Shown here one piece after another: positions 1 to 11,243 of a stretch of DNA of 64,000 bases. Position 1 is the first letter of the stretch. Each line of letters begins with the position of its first letter. Origin of the DNA: Acanthornis magna. Taxonomy: Eukaryota > Chordata > Aves > Passeriformes > Acanthizidae. Made by a program: the position numbers and the translations under genes. Under the pieces are notes generated by a model. That model was given only the letters and a program-made list of their open reading frames with translations. It did no database searches and was not told where the DNA came from. The stretch is from contig JAWUZG010000332.1 of NCBI GenBank assembly GCA_036785705.1, positions 4,402,001 through 4,466,000 on the forward strand, in the 5' to 3' direction.

Positions 1-855
1 GCGCAGGACGGCGGCGCGCCGGCGCGCAGCTCCACGGCCACGGTGCGCGTCTTCGTGCTGGACCGCAACGACAACGCGCCAAGGGTGCTCTGGCCGGCGG
101 CGCCGGGACCGGGTGCTGTGGCCGCGGGATCGGCCCCGACGCCTTTCGAGGTGGTTCCGCGTTCGGCCGAGGCCGGGTACCTGGTGGCCAAGGTGGTGGC
201 GGTGGACGCGGACGCGGGGCGCAACGCGTGGCTGTCGTACGAGCTGGTGCAGGCGTCGGAGCCGGCGCTGTTCCGCGTGGGGCTGCACAGCGGCGAGGTG
301 CGCACGGCGCGCGCCGTGTCCGAGAGGGACGCGGCCAAGCAGCGCGTGGTGGCCGTGGTGAAGGACCACGGGCAGCCGGCGCTGTCGGCCACGGCCACGC
401 TGCACGTGGTGCTGGCCGAGAGCTTGCAGGAGGCGCTGCCGGAGCTGAGCGAGCGGGCGGCAGGCGCCGAGGCGCCGGCGGCCGAGCTGCAGTTCTACCT
501 GGTGCTGGCGCTGGCGCTGCTGTCGGCGCTCTTCCTGCTGAGCGTGGCGCTGGCCGTGCTGGCGCGCCTGCGCCGGGCCGGGCCGCCCGCCGTGCTGCGC
601 TGCCTGGGCGCGCAGCGCTTCTCGGTGGCCGGCGCCGCCTTCCCGGCCGACTTCTGCGAGGGCACCTTGCCCTACTCCTACAACCTGTGCGTGGCGGCGC
701 CGGCGCGCGCCGTGCCCGAGGCCGCTTGGCCGCCGCCGCCGCCGGTGCCCATCCTGTCTGCGGAGGAGCTTCTGGGCGGGGATTGCTGCGAGAAGCCGAA
801 CCCGAACACCAGCGCCGTTGTGGGAGAGCCGCCCGCCGACCCTGATGCACCTCAG
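1..855 (+). CDS. PCDHGB: Protocadherin gamma B-type variable exon, 3' part (B-w1)
   Basis: This is the last 285 codons of a PCDHGB-type variable exon; the 5' part lies left of the window. It starts inside EC5 and corresponds to residues 539-823 of the complete paralogue at 24021. Visible are the end of EC5 with DRNDNAP, EC6 (residues about 48-142 of the fragment), a leucine/alanine-rich membrane span (about 164-189) and the B-type tail with [11 protein letters not shown], a motif also found in mammalian PCDHGB tails. The protein is a neuronal cell-surface recognition molecule: EC6 takes part in cis pairing and the tail joins the shared constant region. The exon ends in phase 0 at CAG|GTCTGTAA (855/856). 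The open frame continues to a stop at 900, which would give a short unspliced isoform. The tail reads NPNTSAVVGE, closest to B-w5. Frame and subfamily are clear; the paralogue number cannot be assigned. Confidence 0.95.
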
Positions 856-2850
856 GTCTGTAAATGCGCGCGCTCCATCCCTCACTTGAGTCTTTTCTAG
901 TCGTTGTCCTCCTTTTTCCTTGGTTTCCCCCAAAAAAAACTACACTGGGTAGTGTGAATAGGGTTTGCTGGTCCGTTTCTCCGAGAAATAATGAAAGAAC
1001 GGGCCACTCAAGAACACTTAGTGTAAGAGCACTGAGTCAGCGATTCCTCTATTTGGTTCTGCCCTGATTACAATTTCAGATTCACCTAAGAGGTGTTGTC
1101 TACAACTCTTTCATTGACCAAGAGCGTATTCAGTATTAACTGTGAACGCAAATCCTTATTCTGTAGAAAGACGTCTTCTGGTTCCTCGTGACTACGTCGG
1201 GAAAGTAGGACTGTTACTTTTTGTTGGAGATTTTTCCTTCCTGATCGATTTTGCCGGAAACAATGTGCTTGGGCCTCTTTAATAACTGGACACAAACCCG
1301 TTCGTTTATGTTTTTTCATTATTTGACTACCTCTGGCTCCATGAATGGAAGAAGGACAGGTTCTCCACCCCGAATGAAAGTAGAGGGTGTGTGCAGCTCT
1401 AAGTGTCCTCTTTACTGTTTTGGAGTATTTTATTGAAAAATAAATTGTCGCAATAATGTGAATAGGTAGGAACTAAAACAATACTTTACTAACAAGCTTC
1501 AATCTTGATTTATAAGAAAAGAAAAGACCCTTCCTGGGACTGTAGAATGAGTTGGTCAAATATATATCTGTATAAACTATAGAAACATCACGAATTATAG
1601 AAATAGTGGTGAGTTTGTCTGTTAAGTGCTGAAGTACAGAACGAGGTATCCGCATTCCATACATAGCAAGCAGCGAATAGTGTCACTGCTTCTTTGGTAA
1701 TCAACAAGACCGGGGAAGCGTCTTCACAGTTTTGGGGATTTGAGGTTTTTTTCCCTTGTTTTGGTTCTCTTTGCTAATTTGTTTTTTGGTGGGTTTTTGG
1801 TTTTTTCGGGTTTTGTTTTTTTTTTTTAGATGTGGGTGTTTTCCTTGTTTTGATTTGAGATTTTTGGTTGTTGGTGGCTTTGTTGTTGTTTTTCTACCAT
1901 ACTGGGCAGTAGTTCCCTCTTTTTACTGTACTTGACCTTTTTCTTTTCCTCAAAAGAGGTGATTTGGCCTGGTAGATCACGTTGATAATGGAATACTGAA
2001 CAGAGGAATTCAGTTTCTATGCCATCCCAGCAAAGGTTGTCGTGTACAACTTCTTGTCGTTGTCTCTTGTACATTTTAAAGTGGAAGGGAATATATATCA
2101 TGACAGGAATTGCACACACGAATAAATTGTATTTATATTTTGGCAAACGATATGCACAATTTAGGGTGTGCAGCTGTATTTACGTATTACTCTAATTACT
2201 CCAGTTCATAAACACTCTTGAGAAAGACGACCTTCAGGAAAACTGCTCACCTGTAGACCACAGCAGAAGTACCTGTTTTTCTTCTTGCAGTGCTCAAAAA
2301 ACCAATTTCTCTCCAGTTTGCTTGAAGCCAGTGGATTGATGTGGCCTTTACTTGCCTTTAAATATCGATTCTAAGTCAATTATAGTGGTGTAGTTAATTT
2401 AGACTGTATGTTGTATGAATTGAAGTATTTTTTTAAAAGTTCCATCCTGTTGGGCTAAGGAGCCTGATAGCTCTTTGTTCTCCATGTTGCGGGGGTGTAT
2501 CTCATTAGATAAATTTTCTATCACAGATCTTGTTTTCTTTTGTTATCCTTGTATCAGTCATTCAAGCACGACGGCTAAAAATATCTCGTGTTGGAACACT
2601 ACGAGTATTCTACACATTAAATAAGAAAAAACTTTTCACTTGCCATATATTGACATTAGTAAGGATTTTTTTCCAGTGCGGTAGCAATAGCAAGCCCAAG
2701 GGAAGAGTCTGACTTCACATCGGTGGAATTCTGCCGGAGGAGCAGAGCACCGATCGGCCGGAGAAAAGCCGAGGAAGGAGAGCCCGCTAGATGGGATTTG
2801 AAGTCAGTATCGTCTCCGGGAGCTACTCATGGGCAAGGCAGGGCGCGGGC
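856..2850. other. B-w1 to A-w1 intergenic gap (first intron sequence of B-w1)
   Basis: No gene is seen. Short ORFs here lack homology to any family I recognise and have AT-rich, non-coding composition. The gap contains a strand-biased G/T-rich low-complexity block (listed separately). Near 2735-2783 is a sequence resembling the right half of the inverted repeat found before other A-type promoters (GCCGGAGAAAAGCCGAGG). Confidence 0.7.
1731..1890. repeat. G/T-rich low-complexity block
   Basis: About 160 bp made mostly of T and G on the + strand, with T runs of up to 13 and many TTGTT/TTGG units, and few A or C. No target-site duplication or element ends are visible. An A/C-rich block of similar length but opposite strand bias lies in the B-w5 to A-w5 gap (54640-54790). 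Confidence 0.6.
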
Positions 2851-2975
2851 TGTGCTCGGCAGCGCTCGGTGCCTGCAGTGCTGGGAGGAGGCTGCGGGCG
2901 CCGCTGTTGACCGAGAGGAGCGAGAGGAAGATCGGAGAGCTGCAGCCCCGCCCGCTGCGGCCCGGCTAGATCGCT
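2851..2975 (+). promoter_or_regulatory. Candidate promoter of A-w1 with CGCT-box pair
   Basis: A GC-rich block shared by all five A-type genes begins about 320 bp before the ATG. It holds two 10-bp units, TGTGCTCGGC then AGCGCTCGGT. The second has the CGCT core (2863-2866) typical of the conserved element of clustered protocadherin promoters, known in mammals to bind CTCF. The first unit reads TGCT at 2853-2856 where most paralogues have CGCT, consistent with CpG-to-TpG decay. A block conserved in all A-type genes follows (CTGCGGGCGCCGCTGTTGAC). CTCF binding itself is inferred. Confidence 0.6.
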
Positions 2976-3169
2976 AGATCGCTGGATTCTTGGCTCAGCG
3001 ACCGAGCGGCTGCGATCGTCCCTGCAGTGTGGAGCCGTGCTGCAGCGAGGCGGAGGGGACGGCGACAGAGGCCGGAAGCGGCGAGAAGGAACAGAAACGG
3101 GAGCCGAAGCGCCGGTCGGCCGTGGGGAGCAGACGGCGCTGCTGAGGTGCCGGCGGTACAGCGGCGGAG

Positions 3170-5638
3170 ATGTACGCGGCGCGGAGGCGATGGGGCCGGC
3201 GGCAGCGAGCTCTGCTCTGGGCCGTCTTATTGTTGGCGTGGGAGGCGGCGTGGGGGCAGCTGCGCTACTCGGTTCCCGAGGAGATGCCCAAGGGATCGTT
3301 CGTGGGCGACGTGGCCAAAGACCTGGGGCTGCAGCTGCCGGCGGTCCACGACCGCGGCCTCCGGGTTGTCTCCGAAGGTAGGACTCAGTATTTTGCCCTA
3401 CATGGGAAGACGGGACATTTAGTGACGGCAGAGAGGATCGACAGAGAGCAGCTGTGCGAGCGTGTGCAGCAATGTGTGCTGCGCTGTGAGCTGATAGTGG
3501 AGGGAGAAATGAAGTTTTATGAAATCGAAGTGGAAATCACAGACATTAACGACAACGCACCCAGCTTCCGAGAGACAGACAAAGAATTCAGAATTAGTGA
3601 GATGACTGCTCCGGGGTCGCGATTTCCCCTCCGGGAAGCACAAGACTCAGATTCAGGAAGGAATTCCCTGCAGAGCTACGAGCTGAGTGGCGACGAGCAC
3701 TTCTCGCTGGCCGTGCAGGCGGGCCCCGGCGGCGATCAGCGTCCCGAGCTGGTGCTGGCGAAGGCGCTGGACCGGGAGGAGGCGGCGTTTCACGAGCTGG
3801 TGCTGAGGGCGAGTGACGGCGGCGATCCGGCGCTGACGGGCACTGCTCGGATTCGCGTGACGGTGCTGGACGCGAACGACAACGCACCCGTGTTCAGCCA
3901 GTCGGAGTACACGGTGCGTGTGCCTGAGGACGTGCCCGTGGGATCCGTCCTCGCAACCCTCACGGCCACTGACGCCGACGAGGGGCTGAACGGGCATGTG
4001 ATATACAGCTTCCATAAAATTTCAGACCGAGCGTCCGAACTTTTCCACCTGGACTACGAGTCAGGGAAAATAACCGTTAAAGACGATTTGGATTTCGAGG
4101 AAATCTCCTCCCACGAACTGGAGGTGCAGGCACATGATGGAGGAGAGCTTTTCGACACGGCGAAAGTTCTTATCACTGTGACAGACGTCAATGACAATGC
4201 GCCCGAGATTTCGGTACGATCGGCACTGAGCTCCATCTCGGAAGACTCTCCGCCGGGGACCGTGGTGGCCCTACTACATGTGCAGGATGGCGACTCGGGG
4301 ATGAATGGCGAGGTGCGCTGCTCGCTCGACGGGGATGTCCCCTTCCGGCTGCAAAGCTCACAGGGCAGCTACTACAGCGTAGTGACGGCGAGAGAACTGG
4401 ACCGTGAGCAGGTGTCGGAGTACAACGTGACGGTGCGGGCGGCCGACGGCGGGTCGCCGCCGCTACAGAGCAGCGCCGTGCTGGCGCTGCGGGTGCTGGA
4501 CGTGAACGACAACGCGCCGGTGTTCGCGCAGGAGCGCTACAGCGCGCGTGTGGCGGAGAACAACGCGGCGGGCGCGCTGGTGCTGACGGTGCTTGCTAGG
4601 GACGCGGACTGGGGGCAGAACGCGCGCGTGCGCTACCGGCTGTCGGAGGGGCGGGTGCGGGGCGCGCCGCTGTCGTCGTACGTGTCGGTGCAGGCGGAGA
4701 CGGGCGCGCTGTACGCGCTGCGCTCCTTCGACTACGAGGAGGTGCGCGAGCTGGAGCTGTGCGTGCGTGCGGAGGACGGCGGCGCGCCGGCGCTGAGCAG
4801 CAACGTGTCGGTGCGGCTGCTGATCGTGGACGAGAACGACAACGCGCCGCAGGTGCTCTACCCGCCGCTGGCGCCGCCGGCGGGGGCGAGGTCGTTCCCG
4901 GGCGCGGTGTGGTCGGGCGTGGAGCTGGCGCCGCGCTCGTCGGAGCCCGGCGCGCTGGTGGCCAAGGTGGTGGCGGTGGACGCGGACGCGGGTCAGAACG
5001 CGTGGCTGTCGTACGAGCTGGCCAAGGCGACGGAGCCGGGGCTGTTCCGCGTGGGGCTGCACAGCGGCGAGGTGCGCACGGCGCGCTTCCCGCTGGCCCG
5101 CGACGCGGCGCGCCAGAGCCTGGTGGTGGTGGTGAAGGACCACGGGCGGCCGGCGCTGTCGGCCACGGCCACGCTCACCGTGGTGCTGGCCGAGAGCGTG
5201 GCCGAGCTGCTGGCCGAGCTGGGCAGCGCGGCCGACGCGGCGGCGCCGGGCGAGCCGGCCGGCAGCCTGACGCGCTGGCTCGTGCTGGCCGTGGCCGCCG
5301 TGTCGTGCCTCTTCCTCGCCTTCCTGCTGCTGCTGCTGGCGCTGCGCCTGCGCCGCTGGCGCCGGCAGCAGCTGCTGGCGGCGGCGAGCAGCGGCGCCTT
5401 GCGCGGCGTGCCGGTCTCGCACTTCGTGGGCATCGACGGCGTGCGCGCCTTCCTGCAGTCCTACTCGCACGAGGTGTCGCTCACGGCCGACTCGCGCAAG
5501 AGCCAGCTGCGCTTCTCGGGCGCCAGCTGCTGCGACACCCTGCCGGTCCCGGCCCGGCCGCCTCCCGACGAGCCCGTGCCGCTGCTTGCGCAAGAGGATA
5601 TTGCCGGCGCTCCACCCGCGGATGCAGCCGCTCTCCCG
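3170..5638 (+). CDS. PCDHGA: Protocadherin gamma A-type variable exon (A-w1)
   Basis: Complete PCDHGA-type variable exon of 823 codons, encoding the ectodomain, membrane span and isoform-specific tail of a homophilic neuronal adhesion and self-recognition protein. Layout: signal peptide 1-29 (hydrophobic core ALLWAVLLLAWEAAWG), EC1 30-133, EC2 134-242, EC3 243-346, EC4 347-451, EC5 452-561, EC6 about 580-675, membrane span about 703-727, tail 728-823. Calcium-binding DxNDN motifs close EC1 to EC5 (DINDN, DANDN, DVNDN, DVNDN, DENDN). The ATG is chosen because it directly precedes the signal peptide and matches all A-type paralogues. The exon ends in phase 0 at CCG|GTGAGT. Without splicing the frame runs 68 codons further to 5845. 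EC1 (QQC, MKFYEIEVEI) and EC4 (LQSS..SYYSVVTA) group it with A-w4 and A-w5, but the tail end (LLAQEDIAGAPPADAAALP) matches A-w2, a mosaic pattern. Paralogue number is not assigned. Confidence 0.96.
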
Positions 5639-8600
5639 GTGAGTTTCTCCTTACCTTTTTGTGTCCGTGATGCTTTCTTCTCTTACTTCTCTGCTCTTTT
5701 CACCCGTCTTCTGTTTCCTTCCTTTGCCGTCAAAGAAGGCAAAGCCTCCTTCAGCAACGCGCTGAACTTTGATGCCTCTTTTTGCAATGAACCGGACGTG
5801 GCTGAGATGCTCAGTGTCAAAAGTCGGAGAGGCAGGAGAATTTAGGTTGTTGGTGACTTGAGATTTCTTATTTTTAGCCTCCGTGTTTTTATCAGCATCA
5901 TTGAAAAAGGACTGTTTGTCCTCTGGCTTTAAAATACATGCAATGGCAAAAGCTATTTGATGCGATATATCCATGTCTCTGGAGGAGGTTGTAAGGCGGT
6001 GAATATTGTATGGAGATATACACTGTTTGAGTCTCTCCTGGGGTCCACAGCTCCTCTAGTTTTAGAACTTTGAGGATTCTTCATCGAACAGCTGTGACCA
6101 GACTGTCTCTCTTCCTAGATACATAAATATTTCTGTAAAGTTTGTGGTGACATTTTGTGGCACGTTGAAGAGAAATTATCTGGAAGATTGGCCTGTGGGG
6201 CCACGTGTTTGCGAATTATGAGGGTCAAGGAACACCACAGATTTTGTAAAAAATGCAAGTCTTGGGAGTTGTGCATGTTGAAGTACAGAAGGGAATATTT
6301 TCCTCCTTTCCTCCTTCAGTGCCTGTTTGAAATGTGAGGTTTTCTGTCCCCAAGTATTTGGCAAGAAGACTCGTTATTCCAAGTGTATGGAAAGCCCTGT
6401 GAGGTTCTTTGTATGTGTTTGCATGTCATCATAATTTCATAACTTCACAGTTAATCCTGTACTTATGGCAAGTACCATATGGAAGCTTTGGGAAGAACAA
6501 GCTGTGTATTCACTACGTACTAAACGTCTGAATTAATCGCCTACTCCTAGTTACATGATTTAGAAGAGTGTGTTGTGATCGTTTTCTTTCTGCAGGTTTT
6601 CACTTCTTGCCTTGCTCTTTCGATGGTCTGAAGGTGGATCTTTCTCTCCAATAGTGTGTGAAAGATCAGATCTGTTCTATTTGCCTGGCTCTTCTATACG
6701 TGCCTTTCAGTTGGAAAGACATTCACAGACATGTTTCCTTAAAATGTCACTGTATAAAGTGTTCTTGCTTGTCACATGCACAGGTGAGAAATCAAACATT
6801 ATCCATGGTAAGGAGAACTTGTTTGTGTAACACTTCTTTTGGTGATGTTTCTCTGCCAATTATGAAGACATGTGATAACCATGTGAGCTGTGAAGGGTTT
6901 GAGGAGAGTATTAGGTGAGCTTTGTGTGAAGAGGTACTGATGGAGACATGGCTTGCATTTTGTCGATTCTCAAATTTTATTGCTGGCCTTCTGACAAGTC
7001 TGAAGGTTTCTTACTTTTTGATATTGCATGTTTTGGACTCAAATGGCCAAGTTGTGGATTCATTACATTAAGAGTGGTAGAGTCACACACCTTCCAAAGA
7101 ACCCATGTGCTGAAGAAGGGTGGTGTTGTGTTTGAGATGATGTTTTGACAACTGGGTCTTTAACTGAGCTGCTTATTAGGATGAACAGAATAACCTTTGT
7201 GCACGGATCTATGGTGTAATGATTTGGATCTGAGTAGTTGTGTGTGCAATTTTTCTTTTAACGGTGTCTATCAGCAATTTTAACTTTCCTGTTGTGTGAT
7301 GCTTGGGCAGGGAGAAGAGCTCCATCTATCCAGAGACAGAGCAGGTGGATGAGTTAACTGTGATATAGCTTAAAGTGACTAAAAGGAAGGTATAAAAGTT
7401 CAGTTTGTGTTAGTTATCACATGAGGCTCACAGCTGTGGCTCCAGGCTTTTTCCTTTTTTCACAGTCAAAGAAATGCCTGTGTCTGTGGTCTATGGTGTG
7501 AGCTCCTGTGTGAGCCTCCTGTATACTTGTTAAAAACTAGGTTTCTTTGTTGTACACCTTGGGGCTGGGTTTTTCAGAGTTTTGGCTTTTTTTTTTCAAG
7601 GAGGAATGCTAGTCCTCATTGTGACTGGCAGTCCTGCAAACATCAAAACACAACTCTGCAAACACCCAAGTCCTATAATTATCAGGATGGAAGAGAAATA
7701 CTCATCCATCCTTTGAATGTGGCCAGAACATAAATTTATGCTTCCTTAAAATGGAACTGAATTAAATGCTCTTTTCCCCATGTCTGACATATACCAAGCT
7801 TGTGGTTAATTGTCAAAGGTCCAACTAAAGGCTGTAATTGCAGGGCAAGGAGGGTGAGAGGCTGCCTTTGAACTAGGGAAAATAGGTGGGTCATTGAGGT
7901 GTTGGCTGAGAAATGGTTTGATTTCATGCCTAATACCAAGGCCAGTGTAATTTTGGCTATGATCCTGGTTTTTCCATCCTGAAAGGCAACGATCGTCCTC
8001 CAGCAATAAAGCTTTTCTGCAATAACTGTGCATGTAAAACCATGACGCATGGGTAGAACGATGTAATAATCCTGTGTGAAACCTCCATTATCCATCTGTA
8101 CCTTCTTTTGACATAGTGATGTAGAATTTTTTATAAGTGTAAATAGATTTCCTTTCAGGCCTTTCCTGTAAGAGAGTTGTCTTTTTCCTCATTTCTGGTC
8201 ATTGCTTTTTCTTTTGCAATTGTGATTGTTGTTTTGCAGCAAATACTTACTTCAGCCACCTAGAACAGAATTTTTTGTGTGTGGAATATGAAGCAGAAGT
8301 TAAAATAGAATCTCTTGTAATTTCTCAAAAGACTGAGCTTGAGAAGGAGGCCTGTGATAAGGTCTTTAAATTTATGGCTTCATATTTGTGGCAGGTAAGC
8401 AAGCTACACAGAAGAAAAGTAATTTCTGACAGGTGATGAGTATTTCTTAAAATGAACCCCCTAATGTGTAGTCCAGAGCAAGACTTGAGGGCCACACTTG
8501 TATGTTGAGATATGAATCCTTTCCAGGTTCTCTCAGGGATGAATGTCAACAATGCAATGAAATTCAATGCAGTGAAGAGCAAGAAGAATTTCCATAGAGT

Positions 8601-9550
8601 TACCCTCACCACCCTTGGTCTTTTTGGTTTTCTGTGTATGTAGGTTTACAGCATTTTAGGAATGTGTTGGACTAGTGCCTCTTGCTACAGCAGATGTGAA
8701 AGGAAGGAAATGTGAAGGTATTTTTGAATTCTATTAATGTCTGGATGAATAGATATAAGCATGAGCTTTGTAGAATTTGCATCTCTGTGGAACTGTGATA
8801 GAAGAGGGGAGGAGAATTCCCCATAGCCATTAGTTTGATGAGTCATTTCATGTTGGATGACCATTCCTCTTTTATTTTGGCCATTTTTCTTTTGTGTGCT
8901 TTAGAATACTTCAATTTCTTATGAGAATGCTAGAGAGCAAACAAATAAACCTCCCTTTTTGGTTTAATTGTATTGCTTTATCCCATCATGACGGGTTTTC
9001 CCAGCAGTGAACTCAACAGCTGTGTAGGTTTGGAGAGAACACAGGGGAGCTATGGAAGAACAGATGACAATTGCCTTTCTTTTTATATATCATAGTTAAC
9101 AGAATTGTGTGTCTGATGGCGTACCATGCATGTTGGGCTGCTTCTGCTCATTAAGCCGAGCCTAAGAAATGTTGCTGCACCTCATACAATCATTTCTCTG
9201 TGTTACTAAATTTGCACTACTTGTTGTCAGGAGATCAACCTCAGAGTGTGTCTGGTCTTCTGTGAAAGGTGGCATCTGGTACAATTGTCCCAGTGCAGTT
9301 GCAGCTGCACTTCACACACAGTATCACCTACCTGTGATATTTACAGCTAAAAAAAAGGAAGGGTTTTATAGTCATATGTGTGGTGGCCCAGGAACATTTG
9401 TCAATAACAAAAGGATACAACATGACCTCTGCTGCAGTCCTCAAAGGGTAGAGGGGCACCAGCCATGGTTTACATGAATGGAGTAGGGGCCAATGGGAGA
9501 ATATGTGCAGAGTGTCTCCCACACAGTCACCCAGAACTTGGTGGCTACTC
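5639..9550. other. A-w1 to B-w2 intergenic gap, left part
   Basis: No gene is seen. The gap is AT-rich and clearly paralogous in patches to the other A-to-B gaps. One recurring segment (about 7805-8095, with AGGGCAAGGAGGGTGAGAGG) has relatives at about 32970-33270, 34205-34500 and 47170-47440. The segment 9160-9460 is paralogous to about 62920-63160 in the last gap. Short ORFs in both directions are not conserved between copies and are treated as chance. Confidence 0.65.
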
Positions 9551-10435
9551 AGCTGGAGACTGATGGATGAACTACTGGCTGCATGGTTACCTCCACAGAA
9601 TTATAATCCATAGCTTAATGTCCAAGAGAAAACCAGTAAGGTGTTGTGTATCTGTGGTCTGTACTGGGACTGATATTATTTCATATTTTCATAGACAATG
9701 GGATTGAGTGCACCCTCAAATTTGCAGCTGAAAGAAGCTGAGTTGATTCACGAGAAGGCAGGGATGCCAACAAGGGATCTTGATAAGCTGGAGAAGTCAG
9801 GCCTTACAAACATGGTTATGTTCAACAAGGCCCAGTGCAAGGTCCTGCATCCCAGTCAGGGCAATCCCTAGTCGGGATACAGATGGGGGACTGGGAGCAG
9901 CCTTACAGTGAAGGATTTGTGAGTACTGGTGGGTGATAAATGGGACATGGGCTGGCAATGTGCACTTGCTGCATAGAAAACAAGTATCTGGGCTGCATAA
10001 CAAGTAGCGTGACTGAAAGGATGAGGTAGGGTTTCTCCCCCTCTACACTTCTTTGACCACGAAAATGGTGTGAGGACTGGAACAACACTGCCATGAAGAA
10101 GGGATGAAGGAGTTCCTTCAGCATGGAGAAAGGAAGATTCTGAGTAGGCCTTATTCTGCCTTTTCCATTTTTAAAGAAATATTATTAAAAAGTGGGAAAG
10201 AGGGTAGGTTATGATTAGATGAAAGGTGTATCGATGATGTTGGTGAGACACTGGAATAGGTTGCCTAAAGAAGTTATGGATGTACCAGCAATGGACGGGT
10301 TCAAAGACAGGTTATATTGGCCTTTAAATAGCATGGTCCAGTGAAGAATGACCCTGTCCAGGGCAGATAAGTACATTCGGTTACCATTAAAGGCACCTTC
10401 CAACCCAAAGCATTCCTTTGTTCCATGAAAGACTT
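9550..10435 (+). mobile_element. CR1 non-LTR retrotransposon remnant
   Basis: The sequence follows the avian/reptile CR1 consensus as I know it, on the + strand. It has the reverse-transcriptase 3' region (GGGATTGAGTGCACCCTCAAA near 9702; TTCAACAAGGCCCAGTGCAAGG near 9822; CTGGCAATGTGCACTTGCTGC near 9950) and then the 3' untranslated part (GGTGAGACACTGGAATAGGTTGC near 10241; CACCTTCCAACCCAAAGCATTC near 10390). Frame-breaking changes and an internal loss around 10050-10190 make it a dead, 5'-truncated copy. It ends about 440 bp before the CGCT box of B-w2. The left boundary is approximate. Confidence 0.85.
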
Positions 10436-10822
10436 GATGTGGTTTTGTACTTTCCCATTTTCAGCTCCTGGAGTACGGAGATGAAAAAGAAGGAACATTC
10501 ATGGATAACAAAGGAAACAATATATGTTGTACTTACCTTACAAAGCTATAAACGTTGCTTTAGGCTGATATATTTAGCAGATTAATTTGTCCCAGATAAG
10601 GAAATATGACTTTGACATAAGTGACAGATTACTAATAAGGTCTTAAGAGACTTCTTGAAGTACAATATCGTTTCTCCCTCTTAAAACTGGCCTTTGATTA
10701 CATTTTTATCCGTCTGACATGGATATTTCCTGCTGAATATTCATTGCGACTAAAGGAGATGTCGGAAAAGCACCCGACAGAGAACCTCAGTTTCAACTCC
10801 TTTGGAGTCTTATTAAGTGAGG

Positions 10823-10925
10823 GCTTCTGCGCTTGCTGATTCCAGTCTGAAAGAAACCCCGGAGCCGGTGCAGCGCTGAGCCCCGCCCAAAGCCGGGCCC
10901 CCTTGAGCGCGGCCATCCGGCGGCT
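10823..10925 (+). promoter_or_regulatory. Candidate promoter of B-w2 with single CGCT box
   Basis: This block is shared with B-w3, B-w5 and B-w6. GCTTGCTGAT (10831-10840) is followed 43 bp later by a CGCT core (10874-10877) inside GGTGCAGCGCTGAGCCCC, then GCCCAAAGCCGGGCCCCC. It lies 370 bp before the ATG. The CGCT core is the hallmark of clustered protocadherin promoters; function is inferred. The leader between here and the ATG (10926-11243) is nearly identical among B-type genes and carries an AGC tract at about 11063-11084. Confidence 0.6.
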
Positions 10926-11243
10926 GCAGTGGCGTCGCGGCGCCTCCGGGTGCCGCTGTTGGCCGCCGCCGAACGGCGCTGGAGCCGCCGCCGCCGCAGC
11001 CGCGTCCTGCCCCCGCAGGCTGCTCGCTCGCCCGGCGCCGGCCACAGCGGCAGCGGCACGGCCAGCAGCAGCAGCAGCAGCAGCGGCGAGAGGCAGCTCT
11101 TGGCGGTTCCTGCAGCGGCGTCCGAGGCGGCCAGAGCGGCCTGGCTGTGGTGCGGCGGCCCCTGCGCTGGCTGGCGAGAGCGGCTGGAAGGGAGGCAGGG
11201 CAGCGGCAGGAGGCAGGAGAGCGGCGAGCGCTGCGCCAAGACA

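Noticed and set aside
4463..5593. Long antisense ORF (376 codons), with counterparts opposite every exon
   Set aside because: The products are arginine/histidine- or alanine/proline-rich shadows of GC-rich cadherin codons; no domain or start context supports them, and they recur only because the sense exons are paralogous.
3170..5638. Assignment of the A-type genes to the protocadherin alpha or beta subfamily
   Set aside because: The tail motif SHFVGIDGVRAFLQSYSHE and a phase-0 donor to downstream exons fit gamma A. Beta genes lack a spliced constant region, and alternation with the B-type tail [11 protein letters not shown] fits gamma.
10929..11243. In-frame open leader before the B-type ATG as an N-terminal extension
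   Set aside because: It begins with a non-ATG codon in B-w2, B-w3 and B-w5, would place residues before the signal peptide, and the absence of stops is expected from the extreme GC content.
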